64,000 bases of DNA from Capnocytophaga sp. ARDL2 (lineage in GTDB: Bacteria > Bacteroidota > Bacteroidia > Flavobacteriales > Flavobacteriaceae), in the NCBI RefSeq assembly GCF_041530365.1, contig NZ_CP168034.1, positions 1,302,001 to 1,366,000 on the forward strand, read 5' to 3'. The first letter of the stretch is position 1. Each line of letters opens with the position of its first letter. Shown piece by piece: positions 29,901 to 37,589 of the stretch. Below the pieces are notes generated by a model. It saw nothing but the letters and a program-made list of their open reading frames with translations, searched no databases and had not been told where the DNA came from. A program made the position numbers and the translations under genes.

Positions 29901-31855
29901 GTATTAAATTGAGTTATGATGCCAACGGTAATTTAGAGCATATACAATCAGACAAGGATTTGGTCGTTGTAGGCAATAGAGATTTTGAATGGGACGAGCA
30001 AAACCGTTTGTTGTCTGTGGTGGACAATGGCGGACAGCAGATCAGTCATTATGTATATGACCACACAGGCGAGCGAACGTTTAAGTCAGAGCAAGGACTT
30101 AGTTTGGCAAATGTATCAGGACAGCAAGCGTATGAAGTATCAGATATGACAAACTATACGCTGTATCCATCAGGCTTTGTCACGGTAAATCCGGAGCGAA
30201 ATGAATATACCAAGCATTATTACAACAACGGCAAGCGATTGGCAAGTCGCTTGATGACTCTACAAGGACAATTTGTCTCTCAAAATCAGTTGCAACCACA
30301 GGCGATGAGTATGCAGGCGATGTCGGCTACTCAAAGCCCACAAAACTGTCAGCAACAGTTGGATGCGATTATGCAATACCTTGCCAATGACCCTGCGATG
30401 ACAGATTGTTTGACAGCGGTACAAAACATCAATGCAGACCCATCTTATCAAAATGCTTGTGATAAACTCTATGCCGTAAACGCATTAAACTGCTCACCCG
30501 CAGATGTTATTGATGTGGTGATTACAGACCCTGTGTACACTCCAGAGGAAATCAGTGAGTTGGATTGTATTAATGCGATATATCAATTGTTTTATTTGTC
30601 TGTATATAAAAGCAGTAGTACCTATTGGTTGAATGCAGATGTAAAACGCTGTTATAGCCAAATAAAAGGTATAATCATGAAATATTTTATAACACCAGAA
30701 CCACAACGAATGGATCCTTGTGAGTTTTGGGAGTATTTACAACAATTTTTACCGTGTGAACCTACGCCAACAATCCAAGAGCCAGTTCCTACACCAACAG
30801 AGCCAATTACGTATGAACCACCTGTAATGACACAACCTACTCCAATTGTAGGTTTCGAACCTGTTGAGCAAAGTATTGACAAGGTGTATTACTACCACGG
30901 TGACCACTTAAATTCAAGTACTTACGTTACAGACAACAACGGACGACCTGTTGCGTATTATGACTACTTACCGTTTGGAGAGGTAGCTGTGGAGCATAAT
31001 CAGACTACCAATTTCAACAACGGATATAAATTCAACGGCAAAGAACTCGACGAAGCAACAGGGATGAGTTACTATGGAGCGAGGTATTATGATTCGAGGT
31101 TGTCGGTTTTTGTGAGTGTAGATCCGCTGGCGGAGGAGTTTGTAGGCTGGACACCCTACCATTATGTGCATCAAAACCCTATCAACTTGATAGACCCAAC
31201 AGGAATGAGTGCCGAAAATGGGGATGGGAAAGGCAACGGATGGTTATCTAAAATTTGGAATAGGGTTAAAAATACTTTTAATCCTAATAGTAAAATAGAA
31301 GATATAACAATATTAGATGAAATCATAATAAACATTAATAAAATATCAGAAGAAGAAAGAATAAAAGAAAAGCAAATTGATAAAATAAAAGAAGAGTGGA
31401 AATCTGAAGAAGTTAAAAATGAATGGAGAAGATTAGGTGTATGGGACGATAATGTTTCTTATAATAACTATTTTGAAGCATTAGGAAATCAACTTTCTTT
31501 GATAATGCCAAATGCTGGGGCAAATGTTTATTTAGCTGTAATTAAAAATGTAAGAAACTTCAAATATTTTGATAATCTTGATGATTTAAAACCCCTTTTT
31601 AAAAACAAATCATTAGATGATTTAAGTACGATTTTGCAAAAAAATGGATGGAATAAATTAGAAGGTAATTGGAAAACAAGAACAGTTTTCGAAAAAAGGA
31701 TAGGAAAGAAAAAATTCTATGCTCAATGGGAAGTGAATAATGTACATTCTAAAAACAATAAACCTGTAGGGTATTGGAAGGTAACATATGGTAAAATAAA
31801 CGCGACAAAAAGGAATACATTTCGAGTTTCACCAGATTATAATTTTAAACCATAA
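20909..31855 (+). CDS. Giant SpvB/FG-GAP/RHS polymorphic toxin (expressed head copy)
   Basis: This is a 3648-residue exported protein. Residues 1-28 form a signal peptide. An unrecognised beta-rich region follows to about 480. A SpvB-type block (GDGRIEFPIHIPSGRNGLQP) lies near 490. FG-GAP/integrin-like calcium loops (DIDADGLPD, DVNADGILD, DINGDGYPD, DINGDGLVD, DFDGDGFVD) occur at about 886-970 and 1785-2060. Eight acidic 14-residue repeats occupy 1092-1203. YD/RHS repeats span about 2080-3120. A Cys- and Pro-rich linker covers about 3148-3317, then the RHS core (YYYHGDHLNSSTY to the DPTGM motif) runs 3326-3433. Residues 3434-3648 are an unrelated AT-rich, basic tail, taken as the toxin. In TcC/RHS proteins the YD region forms a shell holding the tail. 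The upstream neighbour carries a T9SS signal; the export route of this protein is not shown. Confidence 0.88.
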   Translation: MRRHQKTISWFFLYLFVFQIGIESVYALKNHDIISYRFWNSKENINISASFLTPQVSPLTSTPVKAELYEVKEGTNTVACSNNTEYTNLKSGTRQSRLNEVNQGTSNHFIIGYHPATGVDEPFDNVFVFDWETKDVDKQVFLTADVKGVSNASGLSFSVNQQQVVGGYFVEKSNDWKRIKIPLSTTHLHNGKNHILFTNGDNQQLFYELKNLQIQIENTNKNTDFQLFDEQVLFTHNQKAYLKGTVQPNVKNIRINGVKAQLQGDFFEVVFPMESNCNSVTIELDKSNTTESLQHTFSEQKELTFAQKMEEFSLSTAVQFDANSSTWQVSLPSLFLEIPSESYPKASQITATPLRPRDVAPLGQKIVNVTATNSGYRLLPAGAKFSESLSLSLGIDDQKLPKGYHLHDVQIFYFDVDEKRWVAIETKSIDTENNTITGLTNHFTDFIAGVIQAPEHPEGEAFAPTTISDMQVAQPLANQMQIAPPTANQLGDGRIEFPIHIPSGRNGLQPNLSLSYNHSGSSSVVGYGWDLPIPSIAINSKFGVPEFHAQKETESYLFNGEELLQKNGSNLYLAHREEHHINRTSPAFFYPKVEGDFSRIERLGTAPNAYSWVVWDKLGTKYYYGTHLNSRMYDSATGNISQWFLDKIEDKNGNYISYNYHTKHYESDHLEGGKEVLLGSIGYTFHLNLPYGNFNRHQINFIYSDASRPDATISYRNGFKEVSASVLEKIEVSSYDTGRKKSEYGINYLLNHSTGVFSKHLLQSIETQYVKYNAQGGIESSHSYHHAFDYYNDVSGGLFGEERILNTPSDIGLGIIDDLDFLNKVDLSMLHASVDKGVEQKHIEGGVGVGLGTLASNNPITYIGTISTAFAFPVRVTNKPIVQLVDIDADGLPDKVVKIGNQWKYRKNLDGLAFSPQLYSIHNFNELNVTASKTVNKPDINLNLFHTTIGFSKNNTLSNTTTYLSDVNADGILDYVRDKKVFFGKIDSTLGQPTFTVNSAETPNVIYKGSEVEESVLNQPVEFSNANDLMEIVKVWRAPKSGKININGTVSKDFTSVDQGVRVAIQRSYWQTFSNGNFLLNDEEENDESLIENDEFVEELVENSVENDDFVEELVENLVENDEFVEELVENSVESDDFVEELVENSVESGDFVQELVENSVESGDFVQELVENSVENDDFVEELVENSVESDDFVEELVENHFSPIGIGRFYTNSYILSPSLMVAQSMPTNFQNISVTKGDLIFFRVNSSQIPVDELSITWNPEIVYTNENFESPNSYKQYSSNYSDAFVYGTSQPKIEVIKEPGVYQLGWNAFPINNVTFQGAELSDEVRIRFSVYKTAQNGVQLVEQKETIIPINGNHLVQAPHFQLNLSQIDKYNPDTYRFVKVEVLANSQINWKKLDTKFNPFFQKIGGEKVDLIPYYQVFANQHTQYAPSVLVGSPKKVVVKHNFSLSNCTSVDCENQYVYFVVKNQRGQIPNNLIVNGQNFPAKIRYKLNAQGQVTERKAYSHSTKDYTVSIPTTQSILSFSIPHSAVIQRKTHFFEYYTSSKKVAHKLASYQNFNSLVFNENGSSAQNNYVAGFQGLYKANIFSSENNLQVGTLYRNWGQFAYKGANPGEPFQYINRNHLSISPLVGDSEGYSQSSIQQLENLMNTPDSEADSIDENDNGTIAIGTNTVLNTNRLQALERFAALTPHRANASWQMHNKLKVTATQSSPFLRYEDQDASYNPSVSTTVSPCASCEAVGIVKQSETHSKSRTRSSSIVFTSISMATNSGESRMLNDFTDINGDGYPDVLGGAIQLTNSRGGLTNTLQAKSLQMNQQTNGSGATAGGSAQVFSTSIKGQKSNTHTVKNHHNINGAGSLSDSYFESTTENQGIFIDLNGDGLADEVDFDNKKVFFNLGKSFHTENYTGFAVQNKHLVSTSRNFGISPSAGLGYAFTPNVNDRFNADFHLGVTGSETISEQKTQFYDINGDGLVDFVSNKQVFINTGTGFVTSGMQLPDFEKNTTVQIGWMTNLSVLFPVSVFGITIKFGGGGGYSRSSSFHSEKIRLMDFDGDGFVDVLYSDKEERLKVRLSNIRRTNLLKKVSNPTGSSFIMDYATTGSTYKMPFKKWVLSSVDIHDGFVGDGADVQRQRFEYQNGFKDRRERKFLGFGEIKTHQLDDNEQVYRTQTQEFVLNQLTDTEATEPSMSGKVRKYQYIGQLPWKSSLKDASGRVLNEQITDYRLVSLTANQPMGNFNTTEASTQNFGDKSRILPLVKTLTQKTHHFEGMSNDFITHTQSTQFQRYDRYSQPLQVKLVEDNLDVRILYHTINNSSKYLVSIPRQHRILHNNQVLRKSDTTIDAVGNIRSISRDRLDGQQAITNYEYNTFGLLTKVTLPKQTANSPESSRMSYSYIYDPKYYQFVTQVTDAHGYISSKSYSNFGKIESVTDTNGNQFFYDYDAMQRLVLFKGPYHNEKTIEHEYGRTVQNIPYAVTKHYITDNQHAQNAPQQIVHTVSFSDGLGRIIQTKKQLDTPQECVGGNGYWLEVSGKQLYDALGRVTASYLSKEEKNCQGDFNTQLRLYSDLTHNNQEKTTVAYDALDRPLLQTVVGLDAVTSYIYGKDNATQTATTQVILPEGNQTTTYTDRRGHTVQSVQYNSDTNEALATQFAYNALGELLQVTDAEGHHTKYQYNKLGQKTQTIHPDSGTTKFEYNLDGSLRRMANEKLNHNNQWINYSYNKNQLIQVQYPSHTVSYEYGTASDLGNGQNRVGRLKKVTDLTGTREFSYGKLGEITQDYRVLQSQNGVMQFYTTTQTDSWGRVLEMTYPDGEKLFYEYNTIGQLKKIKNSNNYVYLRHVLYTFFGEAKEIEYGNKVKTQNDFDTMRRLRTMRLRRPSNHIFSNVQYDYDRNQNIVRQRNTVSQHNNLHLGGVSDKQYQYDKYNRLSRAIGTFTGFKEEQNYDLTMSYNATHSIVNKNQTHNVTLNQVPQNSVHNYQAEYFYDDDTHPHAPSLLQYQDGKSIKLSYDANGNLEHIQSDKDLVVVGNRDFEWDEQNRLLSVVDNGGQQISHYVYDHTGERTFKSEQGLSLANVSGQQAYEVSDMTNYTLYPSGFVTVNPERNEYTKHYYNNGKRLASRLMTLQGQFVSQNQLQPQAMSMQAMSATQSPQNCQQQLDAIMQYLANDPAMTDCLTAVQNINADPSYQNACDKLYAVNALNCSPADVIDVVITDPVYTPEEISELDCINAIYQLFYLSVYKSSSTYWLNADVKRCYSQIKGIIMKYFITPEPQRMDPCEFWEYLQQFLPCEPTPTIQEPVPTPTEPITYEPPVMTQPTPIVGFEPVEQSIDKVYYYHGDHLNSSTYVTDNNGRPVAYYDYLPFGEVAVEHNQTTNFNNGYKFNGKELDEATGMSYYGARYYDSRLSVFVSVDPLAEEFVGWTPYHYVHQNPINLIDPTGMSAENGDGKGNGWLSKIWNRVKNTFNPNSKIEDITILDEIIININKISEEERIKEKQIDKIKEEWKSEEVKNEWRRLGVWDDNVSYNNYFEALGNQLSLIMPNAGANVYLAVIKNVRNFKYFDNLDDLKPLFKNKSLDDLSTILQKNGWNKLEGNWKTRTVFEKRIGKKKFYAQWEVNNVHSKNNKPVGYWKVTYGKINATKRNTFRVSPDYNFKP
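24182..24517 (+). repeat. Eight 42-bp tandem repeats inside the giant gene
   Basis: Eight consecutive in-frame 42-bp units encode ENDEFVEELVENSV and variants (ESDDFVEELVENSV, ESGDFVQELVENSV). Units differ by a few substitutions and none by length. The segment is very acidic and probably helical, inserted between the N-terminal and the later integrin-like regions. Confidence 0.95.
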
Positions 31856-31860
31856 CTTTT

Positions 31861-32241
31861 ATGAATTATAATATCTTAAAATTTCAGTATGAAGAAATAG
31901 TATATATTTTACTAATTCTCTCATCTGACATGTCATATTATAGTAAAGAAGTACAAATGGAATTTGCAGAAGTGCTATATAGACTATTAGATTATTCTGA
32001 TAAAAATTTTTTGTTAAAGTTAAAACTAATAAATAAAAATATAAACCAAGAGTTTATAGAATCTTTTATTAAATTAGATGATATAGCTAAAAAATTTTAT
32101 AAAAATAAATGGTTCGATAATATAAATTACTATAATTCATATATAATAAAAAGTAAATTAATAGCTGAAAAGTTATTAGTAATAATGAATGAAGAAAAGA
32201 TAGAACCTTTAGAATATTTAAATAACAATATGAACTGTTAG
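31861..32241 (+). CDS. Probable immunity protein to the main toxin tail
   Basis: This 126-residue, Lys/Ile/Asn-rich helical protein starts 5 bp after the giant gene's stop. It has no signal peptide or lipobox, so it is predicted cytosolic, which would suit a toxin acting in the cytoplasm. AT content is as high as in the toxin tail and much higher than in the RHS body. I do not recognise the family; the immunity role rests on position, size and the repeated pattern downstream. Confidence 0.6.
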   Translation: MNYNILKFQYEEIVYILLILSSDMSYYSKEVQMEFAEVLYRLLDYSDKNFLLKLKLINKNINQEFIESFIKLDDIAKKFYKNKWFDNINYYNSYIIKSKLIAEKLLVIMNEEKIEPLEYLNNNMNC

Positions 32242-32341
32242 TTGTTAAGCTAATTTATTTAGAAAGTATTTTTATTTGAGTTAAAAAATTGGCGGTGGCG
32301 GTTATAGCCGTTCGAGTAGTTTTCATTCAGAAAAAATCCGT

Positions 32342-35300
32342 TTGATGGATTTTGACGGCGATGGTTTTGTTGACGTGTTGTATTCAGACAAAGAAGAGCG
32401 ATTGAAAGTGCGATTGTCAAATATTCGCCGTACCAATTTGTTGAAAAAAGTGAGCAATCCTACGGGTTCGTCGTTTATTATGGATTACGCAACGACAGGT
32501 TCTACCTATAAAATGCCGTTTAAAAAATGGGTGTTATCGTCTGTGGATATTCACGATGGATTTGTGGGCGATGGTGCCAATGTACAACGCCAACGCTTTG
32601 AATATCAGAATGGATTTAAAGACCGTAGAGAACGCAAATTTTTAGGATTTGGTGAAATCAAAACCCATCAATTGGGCGATAATGAGCAAGTGTATCGCAC
32701 ACAAACACAGGAGTTTGTGCTAAACCAGCTGACCGATACAGAGGCAACGGAACCGAGTATGAGCGGAAAGGTGCGAAAATACCAATACATTGGGCAATTG
32801 CCTTGGAAATCATCATTGAAAGATGCGTCTGGTCGAGTGATAAACGAGCAAATTACCGATTATCGTTTGGTGAGTTTAACAGCTAATCAACCGATGGGTA
32901 ATTTCAATACTACAGAGGCTTCGACCCAAAATTTTGGAGATAAAAGTCGTATTTTGCCCTTGGTGAAAACCCTTACACAAAAGACGCATCATTTTGAGGG
33001 AATGAGTAACGATTTTATTACCCATACACAGAGTACACAATTTCAGCGATATGACCGGTATGCACAGCCGTTGCAAGTGAAATTGGTAGAGGACAATTTG
33101 GATGTGCGTATTTTGTATCACACGATAAATAATTCGTCAAAATATTTAGTATCTATTCCACGTCAACACCGCATTTTGCATAACAATCAAGTGTTGCGAA
33201 AAAGCGATACCACCATAGATGCTGTAGGAAATATTAGGAGTATTTCTCGCGATAGATTGGACGGTCAACAAGCGATTACAAATTATGAGTACAACACATT
33301 TGGATTGCTGACGAAAGTAACTTTACCGAAACAAACTGCCAATTCTCCAGAGAGTAGTCGCATGTTCTATTCATACATTTACGACCCAAAATATTATCAA
33401 TTTGTAAGCCAAGTAACGGATGCTCACGGCTATATCAGCAGCAAATCGTACAGTAATTTTGGAAAAATAGAAAGCGTAACGGATACCAACGGCAACCAAT
33501 TTTTCTATGATTACGATGCGATGCAACGATTGGTTTTGTTCAAAGGACCATATCACAATGAAAAAACGATTGAACATGAGTACGGTCGCACGGTGCAAAA
33601 TATACCTTATGCTGTAACCAAACATTATATTACCGACAATCAACATGCACAAAATGCACCGCAACAAATCGTGCATACAGTCAGTTTTTCGGATGGATTG
33701 GGTCGCATTATTCAAACCAAAAAACAATTAGACACACCGCAGGAATGTGTAGGTGGCAATGGCTATTGGTTGGAGGTTTCGGGCAAACAATTGTACGATG
33801 CCTTGGGACGAGTAACCGCTTCGTATCTGAGTAAAGAGGAGAAAAATTGTCAAGGAGATTTTAATACTCAACTGCGATTGTACAGCGATTTGACACACAA
33901 CAATCAAGAAAAAACAACCGTTGCTTACGATGCCCTCGACCGACCGCTCTTGCAGACCGTTGTAGGCTTGGATGCTGTAACTTCGTATATTTATGGCAAG
34001 GACAACGCTACCCAAACGGCAACGACCCAAGTCATATTGCCAGAAGGCAACCAAACCACGACTTATACAGACCGCCGAGGACACACTGTGCAATCGGTGC
34101 AGTACAACAGTGATACAAACGAGGCTTTAGCCACACAATTTGCTTACAATGCCTTGGGCGAATTGCTACAAGTAACCGATGCCGAAGGACATCATACAAA
34201 ATATCAGTACAATAAATTGGGACAAAAAACTCAGACGATACATCCTGATAGCGGTACAACCAAGTTTGAATACAATCTCGACGGTTCGTTGCGACGCATG
34301 GCAAACGAAAAACTCAACCACAACAACCAGTGGATCAATTATTCGTACAACAAAAATCAGTTGATACAAGTACAGTATCCGTCGCATACAGTATCGTATG
34401 AATACGGAACCGCGAGTGATTTGGGCAACGGACAAAACCGAGTAGGACGTTTGAAAAAAGTAACGGATTTGACGGGTACTCGAGAGTTTTCGTACGGAAA
34501 ATTGGGAGAAATCACGCAAGATTACCGAGTGTTGCAATCGCAAAACGGAGTGATGCAATTCTACACCAGGACCCAAACCGACTCGTGGGGGCGTGTGTTG
34601 GAGATGACTTACCCTGACGGAGAAAAATTATTTTACGAATACAATACAATAGGACAATTAAAAAAGATAAAGAATTCAAATAATTATGTATATTTGAGGC
34701 ACGTACTTTATACGTTTTTCGGCGAAGCCAAAGAGATAGAATACGGTAACAAAGTAAAAACCCAAAACGATTTTGATACCATGCGACGTTTGCGTACGAT
34801 GCGATTGCGAAGACCGAGTAACCACATTTTTTCAAATGTGCAGTACGATTATGACCGCAACCAAAACATTGTGCGACAACGAAATACGGTATCACAGCAC
34901 AACAATTTGCATTTGGGAGGCGTGAGCGATAAGCAATACCAATACGACAAATACAATCGTTTGTCGAGAGCCATAGGTACATTTACAGGATTTAAGGAAG
35001 AGCAAAACTATGATTTGACAATGAGCTACAACGCGACTCATAGTATTGTAAACAAAAACCAGACACACAATGTAACGCTGAATCAAGTACCACAAAATTC
35101 GGTGCATAATTATCAAGCGGAGTATTTTTACGATGATGATACACACCCTCACGCACCGTCATTGTTGCAATACCAAGACGGAAAAAGTATTAAATTGAGT
35201 TATGATGCCAACGGTAATTTAGAGCATATACAATCAGACAAGGATTTGGTTGTTGTAGGCAATAGAGATTTTGAATGGGACGAGCAAAACCGTTTGTTGT

Positions 35301-37129
35301 CTGTGGTGGACAATGGCGGACAGCAGATCAGTCATTATGTATATGACCACACAGGCGAGCGAACGTTTAAGTCAGAGCAAGGACTTAGTTTGGCAAATGT
35401 ATCAGGACAGCAAGCGTATGAAGTATCAGATATGACAAACTATACGCTGTATCCATCAGGCTTTGTCACGGTAAATCCGGAGCGAAATGAATATACCAAA
35501 CATTATTACAACAACGGCAAGCGATTGGCAAGTCGTTTGATGACTCTACAAGGGCAGTTTGCACAAAACACCCCTCAAGCGATGAGTATGCAGGCGATGT
35601 CGGCAACGCAAAGCCCACAAAACTGTCAGCAACAGTTGGATGCGATTATGCAATACCTTGCCAACGACCCTGCGATGGCAGATTGTTTGACAGCGGTACA
35701 AAACATCAATGCAGACCCATCTTATCAAAATGCTTGTGATAAACTCTATGCCGTAAACGCATTAAACTGCTCACCCGCAGATGTGATTGATGTGGTGATT
35801 ACAGACCCTGTGTACACCCCAGAGGAAATCAGTGAGTTGGATTGTATTAATGCGATATATCAATTGTTTTATTTGTCTGTATATAAAAGCAATAGTACCT
35901 ATTGGTTGAATGCAGATGTAAAACGCTGTTATAGCCAAATAAAAGGTATAATCATGAAATATTTTATAACACCAGAACCACAACGAATGGATCCTTGTGA
36001 GTTTTGGGAGTATTTACAACAATTTTTACCGTGTGAACCTACGCCAACAATTCAAGAGCCAGTTCCAACACCAACGGAGCCAATCACATACGAGCCACCT
36101 GTAATGACACAACCAACGCCTGTACACGGTTTCGAACCTGTACAACCATCGTTGGACAGAGTATATTATTATCACGGAGACCACTTAGGAAGTAGCACTT
36201 ATGTAACCGACGACAACGGACGACCTGTTGCGTATTATGATTATTTGCCATTTGGAGAAGTGGCGGTTGAACACAACCAAACCACAAACTTTAACAACGG
36301 TTACAAGTTTAACGGCAAAGAGCTAGACCAAGCCACGGGTATGAGTTATTACCATGCTAGGTATTACGACCCAAGAATAAGCCTGTTTGTGAGTGTGGAT
36401 CCGCTGGCGGAGGAGACCTTTGAACCTTACAGCTATGTAGGGAATAATCCTATTATGTTTACTGACCCGACGGGGATGTATAGAGAGGGAGTGGAGAATG
36501 AATGTGATAGTTGTAAAAATGAGAGCGATTGGAATGCTTATAGAGATCAAGCAAAAAATACAGCTTCTATGATAGGAGAAGATTTTGATATGGTTTCAAT
36601 GGGCGTAGGAGATAGAATGAAAGTAGGATATAATGAAGAAGGTCGTCAAATATATTTTTTAGATGGAGAAAAAATGGATTTGAGACAATACGACAGTAGA
36701 TTACTTGTTGCAGCAAGTTTTATTAATGATGCTGCATTGATAGAAGCACCTATCATGTTACTAAAAAATAGTGGAAAGATTTTAAGTACTTTATTTAGTA
36801 AAACTAAAAATATTAAACCTAAAAGTTCTGAACTATTTTCCGATACAGTTCGTGAAAGTTTTTTAAGACATGCTTTTTCAAATAATAGACATACAGATTT
36901 GGGTATGAGTAATCAAGAAATAACCAATAAAGCAATGTCTTTGATAGAAAAAAATAGAACACTATTAAAAGAGGGAGATAACACTTTAATAGGCAAAGTA
37001 AATGGAATTGAAAAATCATTTAAAGCATATATGAAAAACGAAAAAGTAATATCTATAAATATGTACCCTGGTATATCAAATAGAAGTATAGGAACTGTAA
37101 TTAATTATGGAGAAATAACATGGAAATAA
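32342..37129 (+). CDS. RHS cassette A: headless RHS copy with possible nuclease tail
   Basis: Homology to the giant gene starts abruptly at about 32290 (matching about 27004) and runs through the YD repeats and core. The open frame begins with TTG-ATG at 32342-32347 inside the FG-GAP motif DFDGDGFVD, with no signal peptide, so the copy is probably silent. It differs from the main copy at scattered sites (YAQPLQ for YSQPLQ, RTQTDSWG for TTQTDSWG). After DPTGM the tail (about 36479-37129, 216 residues) is unrelated. Its end (RESFLRHAFSNNRHTDLG, then a lysine-rich stretch and SINMYPGISNRSIGTVINYG) recalls BECR-fold RNase toxins of polymorphic systems. That is a weak inference. Confidence 0.8.
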   Translation: MMDFDGDGFVDVLYSDKEERLKVRLSNIRRTNLLKKVSNPTGSSFIMDYATTGSTYKMPFKKWVLSSVDIHDGFVGDGANVQRQRFEYQNGFKDRRERKFLGFGEIKTHQLGDNEQVYRTQTQEFVLNQLTDTEATEPSMSGKVRKYQYIGQLPWKSSLKDASGRVINEQITDYRLVSLTANQPMGNFNTTEASTQNFGDKSRILPLVKTLTQKTHHFEGMSNDFITHTQSTQFQRYDRYAQPLQVKLVEDNLDVRILYHTINNSSKYLVSIPRQHRILHNNQVLRKSDTTIDAVGNIRSISRDRLDGQQAITNYEYNTFGLLTKVTLPKQTANSPESSRMFYSYIYDPKYYQFVSQVTDAHGYISSKSYSNFGKIESVTDTNGNQFFYDYDAMQRLVLFKGPYHNEKTIEHEYGRTVQNIPYAVTKHYITDNQHAQNAPQQIVHTVSFSDGLGRIIQTKKQLDTPQECVGGNGYWLEVSGKQLYDALGRVTASYLSKEEKNCQGDFNTQLRLYSDLTHNNQEKTTVAYDALDRPLLQTVVGLDAVTSYIYGKDNATQTATTQVILPEGNQTTTYTDRRGHTVQSVQYNSDTNEALATQFAYNALGELLQVTDAEGHHTKYQYNKLGQKTQTIHPDSGTTKFEYNLDGSLRRMANEKLNHNNQWINYSYNKNQLIQVQYPSHTVSYEYGTASDLGNGQNRVGRLKKVTDLTGTREFSYGKLGEITQDYRVLQSQNGVMQFYTRTQTDSWGRVLEMTYPDGEKLFYEYNTIGQLKKIKNSNNYVYLRHVLYTFFGEAKEIEYGNKVKTQNDFDTMRRLRTMRLRRPSNHIFSNVQYDYDRNQNIVRQRNTVSQHNNLHLGGVSDKQYQYDKYNRLSRAIGTFTGFKEEQNYDLTMSYNATHSIVNKNQTHNVTLNQVPQNSVHNYQAEYFYDDDTHPHAPSLLQYQDGKSIKLSYDANGNLEHIQSDKDLVVVGNRDFEWDEQNRLLSVVDNGGQQISHYVYDHTGERTFKSEQGLSLANVSGQQAYEVSDMTNYTLYPSGFVTVNPERNEYTKHYYNNGKRLASRLMTLQGQFAQNTPQAMSMQAMSATQSPQNCQQQLDAIMQYLANDPAMADCLTAVQNINADPSYQNACDKLYAVNALNCSPADVIDVVITDPVYTPEEISELDCINAIYQLFYLSVYKSNSTYWLNADVKRCYSQIKGIIMKYFITPEPQRMDPCEFWEYLQQFLPCEPTPTIQEPVPTPTEPITYEPPVMTQPTPVHGFEPVQPSLDRVYYYHGDHLGSSTYVTDDNGRPVAYYDYLPFGEVAVEHNQTTNFNNGYKFNGKELDQATGMSYYHARYYDPRISLFVSVDPLAEETFEPYSYVGNNPIMFTDPTGMYREGVENECDSCKNESDWNAYRDQAKNTASMIGEDFDMVSMGVGDRMKVGYNEEGRQIYFLDGEKMDLRQYDSRLLVAASFINDAALIEAPIMLLKNSGKILSTLFSKTKNIKPKSSELFSDTVRESFLRHAFSNNRHTDLGMSNQEITNKAMSLIEKNRTLLKEGDNTLIGKVNGIEKSFKAYMKNEKVISINMYPGISNRSIGTVINYGEITWK

Positions 37130-37581
37130 TAGGTAAGAATTTAGATACTATAGAAGCGTCTTATTTAAAAAATACAAACAAAACGGTTATTATAAAAAAA
37201 TGTATAATTAATATAATTGATTTAGAGGGAATTTTCGATTTTAATCAAAAATTAATTATTGAAGACTGTATAATTAATGATTTTCAAATTCATTCCTGCT
37301 GGTTTATTAATGGTTTAATTTTAAAAAACAATATAGTTAATAACTATATTGATTATCAAATGGGAGGACATAATCTTAAAAAAATAGAACTAACAGGAAA
37401 TATTTTTAAATCTTTTTTTAACTTTTTTGACTGTCAGTTTAAAGAAAAAATAGAGGTAACAGGAAATGTTTTTTTAGAGGGGTCTAATTTGTTAGGGAAT
37501 AAAGGTGAAAGTTTTGAGAATATTTTTGAAAATGGATTTTTAATTGAAAACAATGTTGGGAAGTTAAATTTTAACATTTAA
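37120..37581 (+). CDS. Cassette A immunity candidate, beta-helix-like
   Basis: This 153-residue protein overlaps the toxin frame by 10 bases (ATG at 37120 inside the final codons). It shows repeated hydrophobic/Asn strands such as IIEDCIINDF, LILKNNIVNN, IELTGNIF and IEVTGNVF, with about 20-residue spacing, as expected of a small right-handed beta-helix or pentapeptide-like fold. There is no signal peptide, so it should act in the cytosol. The immunity function is inferred from the overlap with the toxin tail. Confidence 0.6.
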   Translation: MEIIGKNLDTIEASYLKNTNKTVIIKKCIINIIDLEGIFDFNQKLIIEDCIINDFQIHSCWFINGLILKNNIVNNYIDYQMGGHNLKKIELTGNIFKSFFNFFDCQFKEKIEVTGNVFLEGSNLLGNKGESFENIFENGFLIENNVGKLNFNI

Positions 37582-37589
37582 TCATAAAT

